DNA from: Nereocystis luetkeana
Lineage: Eukaryota > Sar > Phaeophyceae > Laminariales > Laminariaceae
Assembly: GCA_031213475.1 (NCBI GenBank)
Contig: JARUPZ010000009.1
Location: 1,590,001-1,654,000 of the forward strand
Length of the DNA stretch: 64,000 bases
Direction: 5' to 3'
Shown one piece after another: positions 21,359 to 32,070 of this stretch (position 1 is its first letter; every line of letters starts with the position of its first letter). The notes under the pieces were generated by a model. That model was not told where the DNA came from. It saw only the letters and a program-made list of their open reading frames with translations, and searched no databases. The position numbers and the translations under genes are program-made.

Positions 21359-21458
21359 CTGTGGGTGGGTGCGGCGAATGACCCCGGTGATGAAAGGGTT
21401 TCAAGTCATATTGTGGCTTTTGACGTAGGCGGAACGCTTATGACGACCAGCAAGTCAG
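21359..21458 (+). pseudogene. Decayed duplicate of the nucleophile exon
   Basis: Preceded by a possible acceptor (TTTTTGTGACAG) and followed by TCAG|GTCATT, the same donor context as the functional exon. It stays open and encodes ERVSSHIVAFDVGGTLMTTS. The DxDGT motif is changed to DVGGT, so the second catalytic Asp is gone. Its phases (0 in, 1 out) do not fit after the linker exon (phase 2), so inclusion would shift the frame. It is therefore read as a non-functional tandem copy. Confidence 0.75.
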
Positions 21459-22129
21459 GTCATTGGTCCTGTTTTTTTTTATTCATTTTTTTTAGATTTT
21501 TTTTTTCTTCTAGGCTGTTTCTTACGTCAAGCTGATTTGCTTCAGTTTTTTTTTTTTTTTTTTCAGCCAAGGAAATGTTGGTTTTGACCGGGAGCGCGAG
21601 CAAATCGGTCGTGCGCTTGGTGGAATGAGTCCGCCCCCGTGCTGTAACCCCTTTTTAAGGGATAGCAGCCAAGACAATGGTTGGTAACTCTTGAGTGTTA
21701 TCAATTGTCTACTGCAGGTGCAGCGTGAACGCCCGGCAGAACGAGCAGGGCCATGCTGCGCCCCATGCACCCATGCGGTACGATTCCTTGCACTGTATGT
21801 AACTCGGACACAAAATCTGTGTCGTCCCCCCCCTGCGGCCATGTAGTTGGGTCGGCGTCGGTTGGTAATGACACTATAAAACATGCCGCTCACTAGTTGA
21901 GCTATTAATAGACAACCAGGGTACTGCTTTGTTTATTCATTTTTTTGGCGGTCGGTCACAGCTGGTGGTCGGGTTAAATCGTTTGTGCGAGATCAAGAAC
22001 CTTTTCTCCGCACGAATAGGAATGATTGTATCACGTAGTGTTCAAGGTAAGGCACCCAAGAGGCAGTTACATGTTACTTCCATTGCTGTCTCTGGAATTG
22101 CCTGCACCGGAAATTAAATTAACTCATTG

Positions 22130-22365
22130 AAGCTGTCATCCATATGCAAGTCCGCCTCACGAGCGGTTCTTACCGTAGTAGGATGCAGCTCACCCTTCAT
22201 GCGACTCGCCAGACATCTCACGGCGCTTCGCGCTTGGTGCAAGCAATGTCTACCTGGTCGGTGAAAACTCGACATGCTCCGCCCCGGCATTGTAGGGATG
22301 CGAGGGCCTATGGTCATACGACTACGGCAATGCATGATATCGAGTACATCTCTTTTATCGAATCC
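22130..22365 (+). repeat. Dispersed repeat, CGGCGCTTCGCGCTTGGTG family
   Basis: Landmarks ATCTCACGGCGCTTCGCGCT, CCTGGTCGGTGAAAACTCGA, CCCCGGCATTGTAGGGATGC and CGACTACGGC.ATGCATGATA. Other copies: 24985-25175 (minus), 28868-29062, 37220-37430, 50985-51195; fragments at 31018-31050 and 31130-31168. Confidence 0.8.
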
Positions 22366-22870
22366 CCCTCCCCCCCCCGCGAAGCGCGCATCTGGTAAGG
22401 CACCCACGAGGCAGTTACATAGAAAACCCATTGCTGTCTCTGGAAGTGGCCACACCAGAAAATAAATCACTTAATTGACGCTGTCATCCATGTGCAAGAA
22501 AATCCGCCCCAAAAGCGGTTCTCAGTACGACGCATCGAGCGATCAGCCAGAAACTTCCATGATTCGTCTCAACTCACTACGAGTGTCAGGAGGAAAAATT
22601 GCGGTCCGCCGTTCGGACTACTTGAAAAAGAAAAACGCGACGCAGCCACGTTTCTGGCCGCCCGTTTCTGAGTCTTTTCCGGCCTTTTTTTGGGCCCGCG
22701 GTGGGGTCAATTAGTATTAGTAGGGTTTTATAGGCCTAGCGTGAGCATTTGCGTTGAGTTCTCGCCCGCTTACCTTGATCCCCACTGGTTCGGTGGAATA
22801 TATCAAGCTGAACAATCCATGATGGCTAAGCATACCGGGACATCGTACAATGTAAGAGCATCCTGTTTAT

Positions 22871-22978
22871 GACCCTTCTAGGGCAAAAAAACTGCAGGCC
22901 CGTCTTGGGGGACTATCCACTCAAATTTTGAGTAATTTTGTCCCCGACAACGGGACTGCAGGCGTAACGAAAGGTGTA
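22871..22978. mobile_element. MITE family 3 copy
   Basis: CTGCAGGCCCGTCTTGGGGG pairs imperfectly with CCCCGACAACGGGACTGCAG around a short AT-rich centre. Related to 15222-15319. Confidence 0.65.
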
Positions 22979-23679
22979 AGGCTGGAGTAGAGATGAAAAC
23001 CAGGTGAAATCGGCTTGTCGCGCGAAAACAACTTGTTGGATTCAGTGCAGGGTTGTGTTTTTTTCCGCAGCAAAAGATGAGATCATACCAGCGCGGTGTA
23101 AAAGACAACGTTTTGGGGCTTGTCGCGTGGTGATCTTAAGATGGGTACACCACCGTACGCTTTTGCGGGTCCATGGTGGGTCCTGATTACTACACGTAGC
23201 CCCTCGAAATAGGAGGTGCTTCCTACCCCGTTGTCCACGTTGTTTATCCTCCGGTGGATGGATAAAAATAAAGCTTGAGCTCCCAACATTTCCGTCCACG
23301 TTCAAATTTCGCGTGGTGTGTCAATTGAACCCATAGATCCCGTTGCAACAGCAGAGTAGGCTGCTGTTACCACTGGCGCTTGGGCACGTCGAAGTACAGA
23401 ATAATCTTACAATAGGCCGCGTTGTTCGCAGAACTCGTCCGCTCACCGCCGCGGAGGAGTCCACAAAAAACAAAGTCCGCTTCTCCAACGAAACTTTTTT
23501 TTTTTTAATATATATTTTGACGATTTTTCCATTTCCAGCATTTAGTGTACCATCGAAACGAATTCGAGTATACTTTCAAGTGAGGATTCCGAACGAGGGC
23601 GACACGTCCTGCGCCGTGTGAACATCACCAGTACAATTTTCGGTGCAGATGTAATACCGTACACCCCCTGCTTATTTTA

Positions 23680-23962
23680 TGACGCGAACCCGCGGGTCGG
23701 ATCAGGAAGGTTTCAAAATTTCACGGGTCGGGTCAGTTGGGGTGGGGTGGGGTGGGGTCGGGTCGGGTCGGGTCGGGTCAGGAAGGTTTCGAAATCTTAC
23801 GGGGCGGGCCGGGTCCGGTCGGGTCGGGTCGGGAAGGTTTCGAAATCTCACGGGCCGGGTCGGGTCCGGTCAGGTCGGGTCGGGAGGTTTTCAAATTATC
23901 ACGGATAGGGTCCGGTCACGGATACCCGACCCGACCCGACTTGATCCCGCGAGGTTTGACCC
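23680..23962. mobile_element. Foldback element with GGGTC arrays
   Basis: Four short GGGTC runs separated by AGGTTTC.AAAT.T.ACGG spacers, ending in CCCGACCCGACCCGAC of opposite sense. Confidence 0.7.
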
Positions 23963-23984
23963 TGATAAACCCTGCCTGTCACGA

Positions 23985-25950
23985 ATTGTGTGGATGATCT
24001 GTGTGATCCGTATGACACAGCTCTCGTGCACCTGGTTTTACCGGGTGGGTAGTCTATATGCTATAGTACGTATGCTACTACCGCTCTGGCTCTGGGGCAT
24101 GTGTTCACCGAGTGCGACCTGTTTGACATGCGGTGCTTGCACAACATTGCATAACGGCGAAATGTCCAACATCAAATCTATTGCGTAGTACGCACGATGG
24201 AAGTATTAATAGCACACACAGCTTGCAAAGATGAGCCTCGACGATTTTCTCGATCTCACAGCTGTTTTTTATATTTTTATTTCATGAATAATTATATATC
24301 ACACAGAGCTTGCATATATGACTTTCGATGAAATCCTCGATCTCGATAGCTGATGTTCGTGTCTAGTACATGTAAATCGTGATGTGTGCTACGCGTGAAT
24401 TCTCCGAGCAAGCCTAGAACATGGACCAAAACGCCTCTGAATTATCCTGCAACAAGGCACGGGTTGATCTCGGTTTGGTTCTCGATCATCTCCAACAGCT
24501 ACACTATTTTCCATCCTCTAGACCGGAGCTCATGCTCTCGTAGAAATAATTTTTTGTGAAGCCCAGTTTCGTGATGTACACCGACGTACACTAAAAGTAA
24601 CCTATGACATTTAGTCTGAGTTCCAATCAATCGCGTGTAACCGTCGGTGTACACTAAAATTAGCGCAAGGTACGCGTCCGACACTACAGCGGTAGTGTGT
24701 CGATTCTTCGAGTATGCAAGCCCAGAATACCAACCAGCACGCCTGTCTCATGATCTCTTGCAACACACCACGGAGTGCTCTCGGTTCGGTTTCCGGCCTC
24801 TGTACTTCAACAGCATCTGCTGTAAGTATCGGCCGGGCGGTTACCAAACCAGCTGTCTGTACTCAGCCGGATTTTTCTCTTCTCTTGGATGCATGCTGCG
24901 GCGCATAGGGCAGCATGGGGCGTACGAGAAAGCTGGTTTGATGACCGCCTGACACCCCGCTACATGTCCGTTTTCGAGACCCAAAAGGGGGGAGGGTGTA
25001 GTCGATATCATGCATGGCCGTAGTCGTACGACCATAGACCCTACTGTAGCATCCCTACAATGCCGGGACGGAGCACGTCGGGTTTTTACCCACCAGGCAG
25101 ACATTGCTCGCACCAAGCGCAAATAATCACCGTGAGGTGTTCGGCGAGTCGCATGAAGGGTGAGGTGCGGGGTACTCATCTGTTGCTTGGTCTAGTCATT
25201 TGACCGTCGACCGTGCGGAGTAAATCTGACGGGGAGGGGCTTATGAAACGCAAGTGAAAAACCCCCCCGCTAACTAAACAGTATGCTTTCGTAAAATCGT
25301 CCAGAAATCCCGCCCCACTGGTTTGTGTGTCATTGTCGCTACTGTGACCTTTTTAGGGTTGTGGTGTGGTTTCGCCTTTTCGTCGGAGTAGCGGATAATT
25401 TGTTTCAGGGCCCTCACTTGGTTATCGTATACCAGATACCCGGTACCCGGTAGGAGCTCTGTCTATACCCACCCACTGACCGACATTGAGAAATGTTGTA
25501 AGCCAGGGCCGATACACAATCAAGTGAGCTTACAAACAGCGAAACATGCAATACGCATCGGAATCACATGTATTGGGTAGTTTGTCACGTCCGTGGGAAA
25601 TGCTTGGGCTATACTATACCAGGTACAATACTACAATCAAGCGAAACCCCAATACCTGCAGTGGCACGGCTGCTATTGAGGTCGATGCACCCCCCTACCC
25701 GCTACCTAATCAACACCTCATCCTACATTATGGTTCAAGATACAGGGAGGTGCATGTTGTGTTTGCTTTTTTTTTCTCTGGATGCCTTGTTTCACGCGTC
25801 TACTTTACGTGGCCTGGACTTTCTGCTATTTCACCATGTTTTTGGTAATTGATTTTTCTTTTTATGCTCACGCTGCATAACAAAGGGACGGCAAATCGAA
25901 AACATAAACAGAGTTCGCCCCGAAAGCACGAGTTTTGCTTCCTTCAGTCT
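23985..25950. other. Intron, mostly unrecognised
   Basis: Holds a fragment of the CACACCTCGGACAG element (about 23985-24050) and a minus-strand copy of the CGGCGCTTCGCGCT repeat (24985-25175). No exon recognised. Confidence 0.5.
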
Positions 25951-25956
25951 TCCGCT

Positions 25957-26022
25957 CGTTTTGTTTTGAGGGACAGAAGTTTTGGCGACAGGATGGGAGA
26001 TTTTGCAGCCGCTGCAACTCAC
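25957..26022 (+). pseudogene. Partial copy 1 of the second phosphatase exon
   Basis: GTTTTGTTTTGAG followed by GGACAGAAGTTTTGGCGACAGG and GGGAGATTTTGCAGCCGCTGCA. It parallels the acceptor and first 45 bases of the functional exon at 27339 (TTTGCTTCAG, GGAAGAAGTTCGGGGACAGC, GGGAGATTGGCAGCTGCTGCA). The acceptor AG is retained as GAG; the frame is lost. Confidence 0.65.
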
Positions 26023-26039
26023 TGCTGTGACTAAGCACT

Positions 26040-26645
26040 CTCGACGGGAATGTAAGCACCGTTTGGACTCCGATGTGTATATCAAACGGAGCTTATATTA
26101 GACCTGTCATGAACGGTAATATAAGCACGCCGTTTGGACTCCGATATGAATGTCAAACGGAGCTGACCGGGAATATAACCACCGTCTGGACTCCGACATG
26201 AACATGAACTGGAGGTGACAGGGAGTATAAGCACCGTTTGGACTCCAATATATATATACCAGGTATATATTATATATATATCAAACGGAGGTTATATTAG
26301 ACCGGTCATAAACGGTAATATAAGCACCATTTGGACTCCGATATGAATATCAAACGGAGCTTACATTAGACCGTTCATGAACGGTAATATTAGCACCATT
26401 TTGACTCCGATACGAGTATCGAATGGAGCTTATCTTCCCGGTCATGGACGGTAATATAAGCAGCATTTGCACTCCGATATATCCCGATATGAATATCAAA
26501 CGGAGGTGACCAGAAAAGTTTAGCACCATTTGGACTTTTCGATATGTTCCGATAAGAATATCAGACGGAGGCGACCGGAATTTTTTAGCACCATTTGGAC
26601 TTCGATAGATTCCGATATGAACATCAAACGGGGCTTATACTCCCG
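26040..26645. repeat. Tandem minisatellite, TTTGGACTCCGATATGAAT units
   Basis: About nine diverged units of 60-70 bp. Each contains GTAATATAAGCACC, TTTGGACTCCGAT and ATCAAACGGAG. Lies between partial copies 1 and 2 of the phosphatase exon. Confidence 0.9.
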
Positions 26646-26730
26646 GTCAAAGCGGTTGCCAACTTCTATAGTACCTACTGAAACAGTCCTTGTACAGTCT
26701 ACCAATCCACGGCGCTCCTATGGTAAAATT

Positions 26731-26810
26731 TCTTCGCTTTGTTTCAGGGGATAGGGTTGGGGGACGGTGTGGGAGATGGGCAGCTGCCGGCTGCTGCTGC
26801 TGCTGCAAAT
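26731..26810 (+). pseudogene. Partial copy 2 of the second phosphatase exon
   Basis: Retains an intact acceptor (CGCTTTGTTTCAG), then GGGGATAGGGTTGGGGGACG and GTGGGAGATGGGCAGCTGCC, parallel to the start of the exon at 27339. It runs into a CTG microsatellite instead of the LHPSIP coding part. Confidence 0.65.
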
Positions 26811-26996
26811 TGCAGCAAGCTAGGCAACCAGTATCTAGTCAGCGTCGCATAGACAGCGAACATCCCAAGCATCCCGCGGTTCAGAGGGGGGAGAGTGTTA
26901 CAAGGATTACCCTGGACTGGGTAAATCGACCGATCTTTTACCCCTACAGGTCAGTACCCGGTAGGTAACACCTTCGCAACAGCCCTGCTGTTTGTA

Positions 26997-27072
26997 GCAT
27001 CCGATCCTTTTTTGTTGCATGGGGGAGATGATCGGAGACGGCGTGGGAGATTGGCAGCTGCTGCTGCTGCTG
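26997..27072 (+). pseudogene. Partial copy 3 of the second phosphatase exon
   Basis: GATGATCGGAGACGGCGTGG followed by GAGATTGGCAGCTGCTGCTG matches the first part of the exon at 27339. The acceptor is lost (GTTGCATGGGG) and the end is a CTG run. Confidence 0.65.
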
Positions 27073-27338
27073 TTGCGACCATCTACCACGAAGGTTGACG
27101 AGATAGGCCCACCCGAAACGTGCATGCCCCGCTCCTTCCCTTCCGGGGAGAAGCGAAGTCTCACACCATAAGGCAGGCACACCATAAGGCAGGCACACCA
27201 GAAGGCAGGCACACCATAAGGCCAGCCTTGCCACTAGCACGCAACATAATATCCGGTCGGCGACGTACAGAAAGCGAACTCTCACAGCCGTACTAAATGT
27301 GACAATCTCATCCTCGGTTACATCGTCGTTTGCTTCAG

Positions 27339-27487
27339 GGAAGAAGTTCGGGGACAGCTTGGGAGATTGGCAGCTGCTGCACCCCAGCATTCCGGCTGTG
27401 CTTAAGTCTTGGCACAATCGAGGCTACAAGGTCGCCATAATCTCCAACCAGCTCGGGGTGGGAAAGGGCAAGGTCGACAAAAGAACG
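27339..27487 (+). CDS. PNKP: PNKP phosphatase exon, DWQLLHP to GVGKGK
   Basis: Acceptor TTTGCTTCAG (phase 1) and donor ACG|GTGCGA (phase 0). Encodes KFGDSLGDWQLLHPSIP, then YKVAIISNQLGVGKGKVD. DW..L.P.IP is typical of PNKP. The S-N-Q in the strand 'vaIiSNQ.GvgkGK' is HAD motif II (Ser/Thr binding the phosphate) followed by the family-specific 'NQ.G..rGK' loop. Three partial copies of its 5' part precede it in the intron. Confidence 0.94.
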
Positions 27488-27769
27488 GTGCGATTTACTG
27501 CAGTTTATGATTTCCCATGCTTTATGTCTGTTGGTGTGTGTGTGTTTTTAACGCGTGTGCCTCTTGCGTCTGTTCGTTCGTTCGTTCGTTCGTTCGTTTT
27601 TTTTTTTTTAATGTGTTTGGTTTCACCTGCGTGTTATTTGTGATGCTTTGTGTGTTGCCTTCTCTTGGTTTGGTTTTGGTTTATTTTGTGGGTTCGGGGT
27701 AAGGTCGACAGGGGGCGTGCGTTTCATCAGTAGGTTGCTTTCGCCTTCGTACATCGATAGCTCGTTTCG

Positions 27770-28490
27770 ATCGCTCTACTCTACGCTGTTGGGTACGGAA
27801 GTCGAATGTTCGATCCAACCCCCCTACACACGCCGTTGGGTGCGCTTGTCGAATACCTGGTATGCGATTCGATCGCGCTATGCTTGTATTTGGAGGCGGA
27901 TATCGATTGTTTGTTCCACTCGATCGCTCTACGTCGTTGGATGCCGATACTGACTACTCGATTCAATCGCTCTGCGTTGTTGGATGTGGACATAGTATGT
28001 TCGATTCGATCGCTCTACGTACCTTGTTGGATGCGGATACTGACTAATCGATCTACATCGTTGGAGGACGACGCGGAATAGTCGATTCGATCGCTCCGCG
28101 TCCTGGGATGCGGATATCGAATGGTAAAATCGATCGCTCGTTCTTCATCCGTTGGAGGCGTGCATCGCTCCTTTGAATGCGTGACTCGAATATTCAATTC
28201 GAGCGCTCTACTTCGCTGGATGCGTGCATCACGTCGTCGGATGCGGATATCGACTACTCGATTCGATCGCTTTACTCTGTTGGGTGCGCGGGTACCGTCG
28301 CTAGATGCGGGTATCGAAGCTCCGATCGCTCTGCATCGTTGCATGCGGATATCGAATACGTGTGCGATTCGCTCTGCTCGGTTGGATGTGGCGATCGAAA
28401 ATTTCGATTCGATTTTTCGTCGTCGTGGGATGCGGATGCGTGCGTCGAACAGTCGACTCGATTGCCCGCACCCCGTTGGAATCGAGGAGC
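27770..28490. repeat. Tandem minisatellite, CGATCGCTCTACGTCGTTGGATGC units
   Basis: About a dozen diverged units of 50-60 bp in the PNKP intron. Landmarks TCGATTCGATCGCTCTAC, GTTGGATGCGGATATCGA. Confidence 0.9.
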
Positions 28491-28616
28491 CAATTTAGGA
28501 TCACCAACATCAGCAAGCGCAATAGCGACAGCAACAGCAACGACCACAACAACAGCAACCGAGTAACAAGAACCTCACCAACAACAACAATCCCGAATGT
28601 TTGCGTGTCTGTTCAG

Positions 28617-28703
28617 CTCAAGGCTAAGGTCCAGGCTGTGATCAAGGCGCTCGGAGTTCCTGTAGAGGCATGTCTGTCTTGCCAGGATGATTACTACAGG
28701 AAG
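28617..28703 (+). CDS. PNKP: PNKP phosphatase exon, KAKVQAVIKALGVPV
   Basis: Acceptor CTGTTCAG and donor AGGAAG|GTGAGA, both phase 0; 29 codons. Encodes LKAKVQAVIKALGVPVEACL and CQDDYYRK. It matches the PNKP cap-side helix ('fkaKveavlekLgvP') and the '..YRKP' element; the Lys of YRK is HAD motif III. The Pro of YRKP comes from the next exon. Confidence 0.93.
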
Positions 28704-28867
28704 GTGAGACGTGAAACGAAATATTAATGGTGGCGTTTTTTTTTCGGCCTTGCCGTCATTTTTGTTTTTTGTTTTGAAAAATATATACCTGGTATATTTT
28801 TGTTGTTGTTGTTGGTGAATTTTTTCATGATAGCTGGTACGATGTATTTTTTTTAGTCCCCCCCCTC

Positions 28868-29062
28868 CTCCATGCGACTCGCGAACACATTGCGGCACTT
28901 CGCGCTTGGTGGAAGCAATGTCTGCCTGGTCGGTGAAAACCCGACGTGCTCCGTCCCGGCATTGGAGGGATGCGAGGGTCTATGGCCTACGACTACGGCC
29001 ATCCATGACATCGAGGGCAACCCACCCCCCGGTCATACGACTACGACCATGCATGATACAAG
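28868..29062 (+). repeat. Dispersed repeat, CGGCGCTTCGCGCTTGGTG family
   Basis: Landmarks GGCACTTCGCGCTTGGTGGA, CCTGGTCGGTGAAAACCCGA and CGACTACGGCCAT.CATGA, as at 22130. Confidence 0.75.
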
Positions 29063-29159
29063 TATCCCCCCCCACCCCTCTTCCTCCCCCCCCCCCCCCC
29101 CCCCCCACTCGGCGATCCCCCCTCCGCGCATTAATGACCACTGTTTGCGACGGCCGTAG

Positions 29160-29297
29160 CCGCGCCCTGGTTGCTGGGAGCTGCTGTCCAAACCCAACAA
29201 CAATGACAGCGGCGAGGGGGGTTTCCAGGTGGTGAAGGAGGCGTGTCTCTACGTGGGAGACGCTGCCGGCAGGCCAAAGCAGGGGACCTATAAGAAG
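29160..29297 (+). CDS. PNKP: PNKP phosphatase exon with YVGDAAGRP
   Basis: Acceptor GACGGCCGTAG and donor AAGAAG|GTATGT, both phase 0; 46 codons. Begins PRPGCWELLSK (completing YRKP..G.W..L) and carries ACLYVGDAAGRPKQGTYKK. GDAAGR is HAD motif IV, with the Asp that coordinates magnesium; this exact form is diagnostic for DNA 3'-phosphatases. Confidence 0.94.
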
Positions 29298-29351
29298 GTA
29301 TGTTATGTACAGTACGTGTAACACCAGTTTTTTTAAAACTCAAATCGTTTA

Positions 29352-29735
29352 GAACCAGGGCTGTTTGCGGGTCAGGAGACCTTAAAAAATGCACGGGTCG
29401 GGTCGGGTCGGGTCGGGTCGGGTCGGGTCGGGTCGGGTCGGGTCGGGTCGGGTCGGGTCGGGTCGGGTCGGGTCGGGTCTGGTCTGGTCGGGTCGGGTCG
29501 GGTCGGGTCGGGTCGGGTCGGGTCGGGTCGGGTCGGGTCGGGTCGGGTCAGCAGGTGGTCGAATTCTCACGGGTCGGGTGGAGTGGGGTCGGGTCGGGTC
29601 GGGTCAACAGGTGTTCCAATTCTCACGGGTCGAGTCGGGTTGAATTGGGTCGAGTCGGGTCGGGTCGGGTCGGGTCGGGTTAGGTGATCCCATCCGACTC
29701 GGCTCGCGAGTTTTATCCGGACCCGTGAACAGCCT
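29352..29735. mobile_element. Foldback element with long GGGTC array
   Basis: Bounded by CCAGGGCTGTTTGCGGGTC at the left and GACCCGTGAACAGCCTTG at the right, which pair as terminal inverted repeats. Inside is an almost pure (GGGTC)n array of about 150 bp plus shorter arrays separated by TTCTCACGGGTCG spacers. Clearest example of the family in terms of its ends. Confidence 0.78.
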
Positions 29736-29762
29736 TGTTGAAAACAATGTGGATGTATTCCT

Positions 29763-29872
29763 ATTACGGGAAACCATGGTAAATAGGGCCAAATATTGTT
29801 CGTAAATATGGGAAAACATATAGATTTTTGTGAGTACCGTAGTTCCTATTTACTATGGTCCTCCGTAATAGT
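29763..29872. mobile_element. MITE family 1 copy
   Basis: ATTACGGGAAACCATGGTAA at the left pairs with TTTACTATGGTCCTCCGTAA at the right. Confidence 0.85.
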
Positions 29873-30202
29873 GAAGGGTGAATAGTTACGTACCCGTGTT
29901 CTTTACTGATAATATTTTGTTGAAGTCATTTGCTTCAGGCGTACAAATTGAAAACATATTGGCTCGGGCCAATGGACTTCGCGAGGACGCCGAAAGTGCG
30001 ATTTTGTGTAGGGGGCCTGGACCTGCCAGGAAAAAGAAAGAGGTATACCAGTAGGCGGGAGGAGGGGGGAGTAGGTGCACAGGTGTGCCCGCGTGGCAAA
30101 GCAGTAGTGAGCAGTACTTACATAGGAGAATGTGAAATACACAAGGAAAAGTTGGTGAGGAAAGTAGACGAATTTGGCTCGGAGATGTTTGATACACTTT
30201 TA

Positions 30203-30303
30203 CGCGGGACCATAGTTAATAGGACCTACGGTACACACAAAAACCTATATATTTACTTTTTTTTACCAACAATATTTGGTCCTATTTAGTATGATCCCCC
30301 GTA
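30203..30303. mobile_element. MITE family 1 copy
   Basis: ACGCGGGACCATAGTTAATA at the left pairs with TATTTAGTATGATCCCCCGT at the right. Confidence 0.85.
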
Positions 30304-30591
30304 CCAGGTAATAGATAGGAGCGAGAAAACGATCGCAATCCTAGGAGATAGATGGTGGCCACAGGCGGCGAAACAGCAGGGGGATAAGATTAGCAAAAAT
30401 GTTTTATGTATTATATGGAAACGACGCAGTGAGCGCCCAAATGTTGGAGATGTCTCTATTAGGAATAGGAACGGTGTTCCGTCTCGAAAGGGAAGCGTGG
30501 TCAATGGTCCAATGACTAAGGCAAGATGAGTACGTCCCGCCCCCCCCTTCCCACCCGGCCGCCTTTTTTTCCTCTGGAAATTATTTTCCAG

Positions 30592-30695
30592 GATTTTTCC
30601 GCGGGAGACCTGAAGCTGGCGCTGAACGCGGGCATACCGTTCCAGACCCCGGAGCAGTTTTTCCTGCGATCCAAGCAACCTCTCCATAAGAACCG
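30592..30695 (+). CDS. PNKP: PNKP phosphatase C-terminal exon, DFS to EQFFL
   Basis: Acceptor TTATTTTCCAG (phase 0) and donor CCG|GTGAGC (phase 2). Encodes DFSAGDLKLALNAGIPFQTP then EQFFLRSK. It matches the conserved 'kDfs..Dr.fA.N.glpF.TPEeFFl' that follows GDAAGR in PNKP. The split codon CG|A gives Arg at the junction. Confidence 0.94.
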
Positions 30696-30934
30696 GTGAG
30701 CAAGAAACATAGAAACAATCAGTACTATCACAAACAAAATGCCTGTTATGAAAATGTAAAAGAGCGCTCTAACCGATGAAACACACGTGCAAAAATAGTG
30801 ATGCAACTGTTTTTATACGTCTACGGTCACGGAGCGGCACCCTGGTGGGCGGTACCGAGCGTTGTTGTTTTTCAGATGGTGATATCTGTCATCATAATCC
30901 GAAAATAAAATATCCCCTCTGCACCTACCTCCCC

Positions 30935-31258
30935 CGCCATCTCTCCCCCCTTCCTCTCTCTCCCCTCCCCCCCCCCCTCCCACGTCTCCCCCCCCTTCCC
31001 CCACCTCCCACGTCTCCCCCCCCGACTACGGCCATGCATGGCATGAGTACCCCCCCCCTCCCCCCCTCTCCTCCCCCCCCCTCCCCCTTCCCCTCTCCTT
31101 CCCCACCCCTCATCTCCCTTCCCTCCCCCTCGGTCATACGGCTACGCCCATGCATGATATCGAGTACCCCCCCGCCCCTCCCCATCCTCCACCTCACCCC
31201 CCCCCCCTCCCCACCCCTTCCTACCCCCCACCCCTCCCCTTCCCACCCCCTTGCCCAA
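30935..31258. repeat. C-rich low-complexity tract
   Basis: C/T-rich sequence interrupted by two fragments of the CGACTACGGCCATGCATG repeat (31018-31050, 31130-31168). It directly precedes the kinase exon acceptor and may act as its polypyrimidine tract. Pro-rich ORFs over it are artefacts apart from their final, exonic part. Confidence 0.85.
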
Positions 31259-31263
31259 CCCAG

Positions 31264-31473
31264 ATCTTTGGCAGTCCTAGGTTTCGACCCATCTACCTTG
31301 CGCAGAGGCAGCTCTTCCCCATCAACATCAAACGCCTCTGACTCTCTGGAAACCTCTTTTGTTGGCGGTAGCAGTGGGAAGGGAGGAGGGGGGCTGGAGT
31401 TGGTGGTGCTGGTGGGGCCTCCTGCAGGGGGGAAGAGCAAGCTGTGCGGGGATAGGCTGGCGGGATACGCGAG
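31264..31473 (+). CDS. PNKP: PNKP kinase exon with the P-loop
   Basis: Acceptor CAACCCAG (phase 2) and donor GCGAG|GTACGT (phase 2). Encodes SLAVLGFDPSTLRRG, a Ser/Gly-rich linker, then LELVVLVGPPAGGKSKL. 'fdP.tl' marks the end of the phosphatase domain; GPPAGGKS is the Walker A motif (GxxxxGKS) of the DNA 5'-kinase, which binds ATP. Animal PNKPs usually have Thr after the Ser; here Lys follows, a mild deviation. Confidence 0.93.
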
Positions 31474-31489
31474 GTACGTCTGTGCACCG

Positions 31490-31735
31490 TATTGCCGTAT
31501 CACCCGGGTGATAAAATATAGCACACCCCCTGGGACGAAGTTCCAAGCTGAGTTTCTCCAAGCCCAGGACGGGGCACACAAAACGGAGATGGTGGCTTTG
31601 GAAATATCTACTTTTTTTTATCGTGTGGCGTTTTGACCTTCCCCACTGCCGAAAAAATCAGCCTCTAAATTCGTCCTAGGGTGGGTGTCATCTTATCACA
31701 CGTGATATCTTATCACACGTGATATCTTATCACAC
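31490..31735. mobile_element. MITE family 2 copy (ATCACCC..GGGTGATAA ends)
   Basis: Left end GTATCACCCGGGTGATAA then CACACCCCCTGGGACGAA. Right end TTCGTCCTAGGGTGGGTGTC then TTATCACACG. About 230 bp, non-coding. Other copies: 34185-34413, 54316-54545, 56180-56423; partial at 32070-32130. Confidence 0.75.
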
Positions 31736-32070
31736 GTGTTATCTTGTCACACGGGTTACCTTATTACATGTGTTATCTGATCACACATGTTATCTTATCA
31801 CACGTGTTATCTTATCAAACGTGTTATCTTACCACACGTGTTATCTTATCACACGTGTTATCTTATCACACTTGTTATATTATCACCCGGTGTGTTATAT
31901 TGTCACGTGTTATCTTATCGAACGTGTTATCTCATCACGCGTGTTATCTTACCGCACATGTTATCTTACCTCACGTGTTATCTTGCCACACATGTTATCT
32001 TATCGCGCATCTGATACTTTATCACACCTGCTATCTTACCACGCGTGCTTTATTACCACACGTGTTGTAC
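31690..32070. repeat. 17-18-bp tandem array, TTATCACACGTGTTATC
   Basis: About twenty units of CACACGTGTTATCTTAT, many with the palindrome CACGTG. The array sits at the right end of the MITE family 2 copy and repeats its terminal sequence. A second partial MITE end follows at 32070. Confidence 0.92.

Larger units (their letters stand above)
21460..23680. other. Intron with dispersed repeats
   Basis: Contains a T-rich run, the repeat CCGAGTTACA.TGGTTGAA in reverse (21640-21815), a repeat of CAAGTCCGCCTCACGAGCGG type (22130-22365) whose flanks GGTAAGGCACCCA.GAGGCAG are duplicated at 22045-22190 and 22397-22540, and a MITE family 3 copy (22871-22978). No exon recognised. Confidence 0.65.

Noticed and set aside
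29389..29683. Gly/Arg/Val/Ser repeat proteins on both strands
   Set aside because: Translations of the GGGTC array of a foldback element; five-base units read through in every frame.
30925..31581. 218-codon minus-strand Gly/Glu/Arg-rich ORF
   Set aside because: Antisense to the C-rich tract and the PNKP kinase exon; composition is explained by the repeat.
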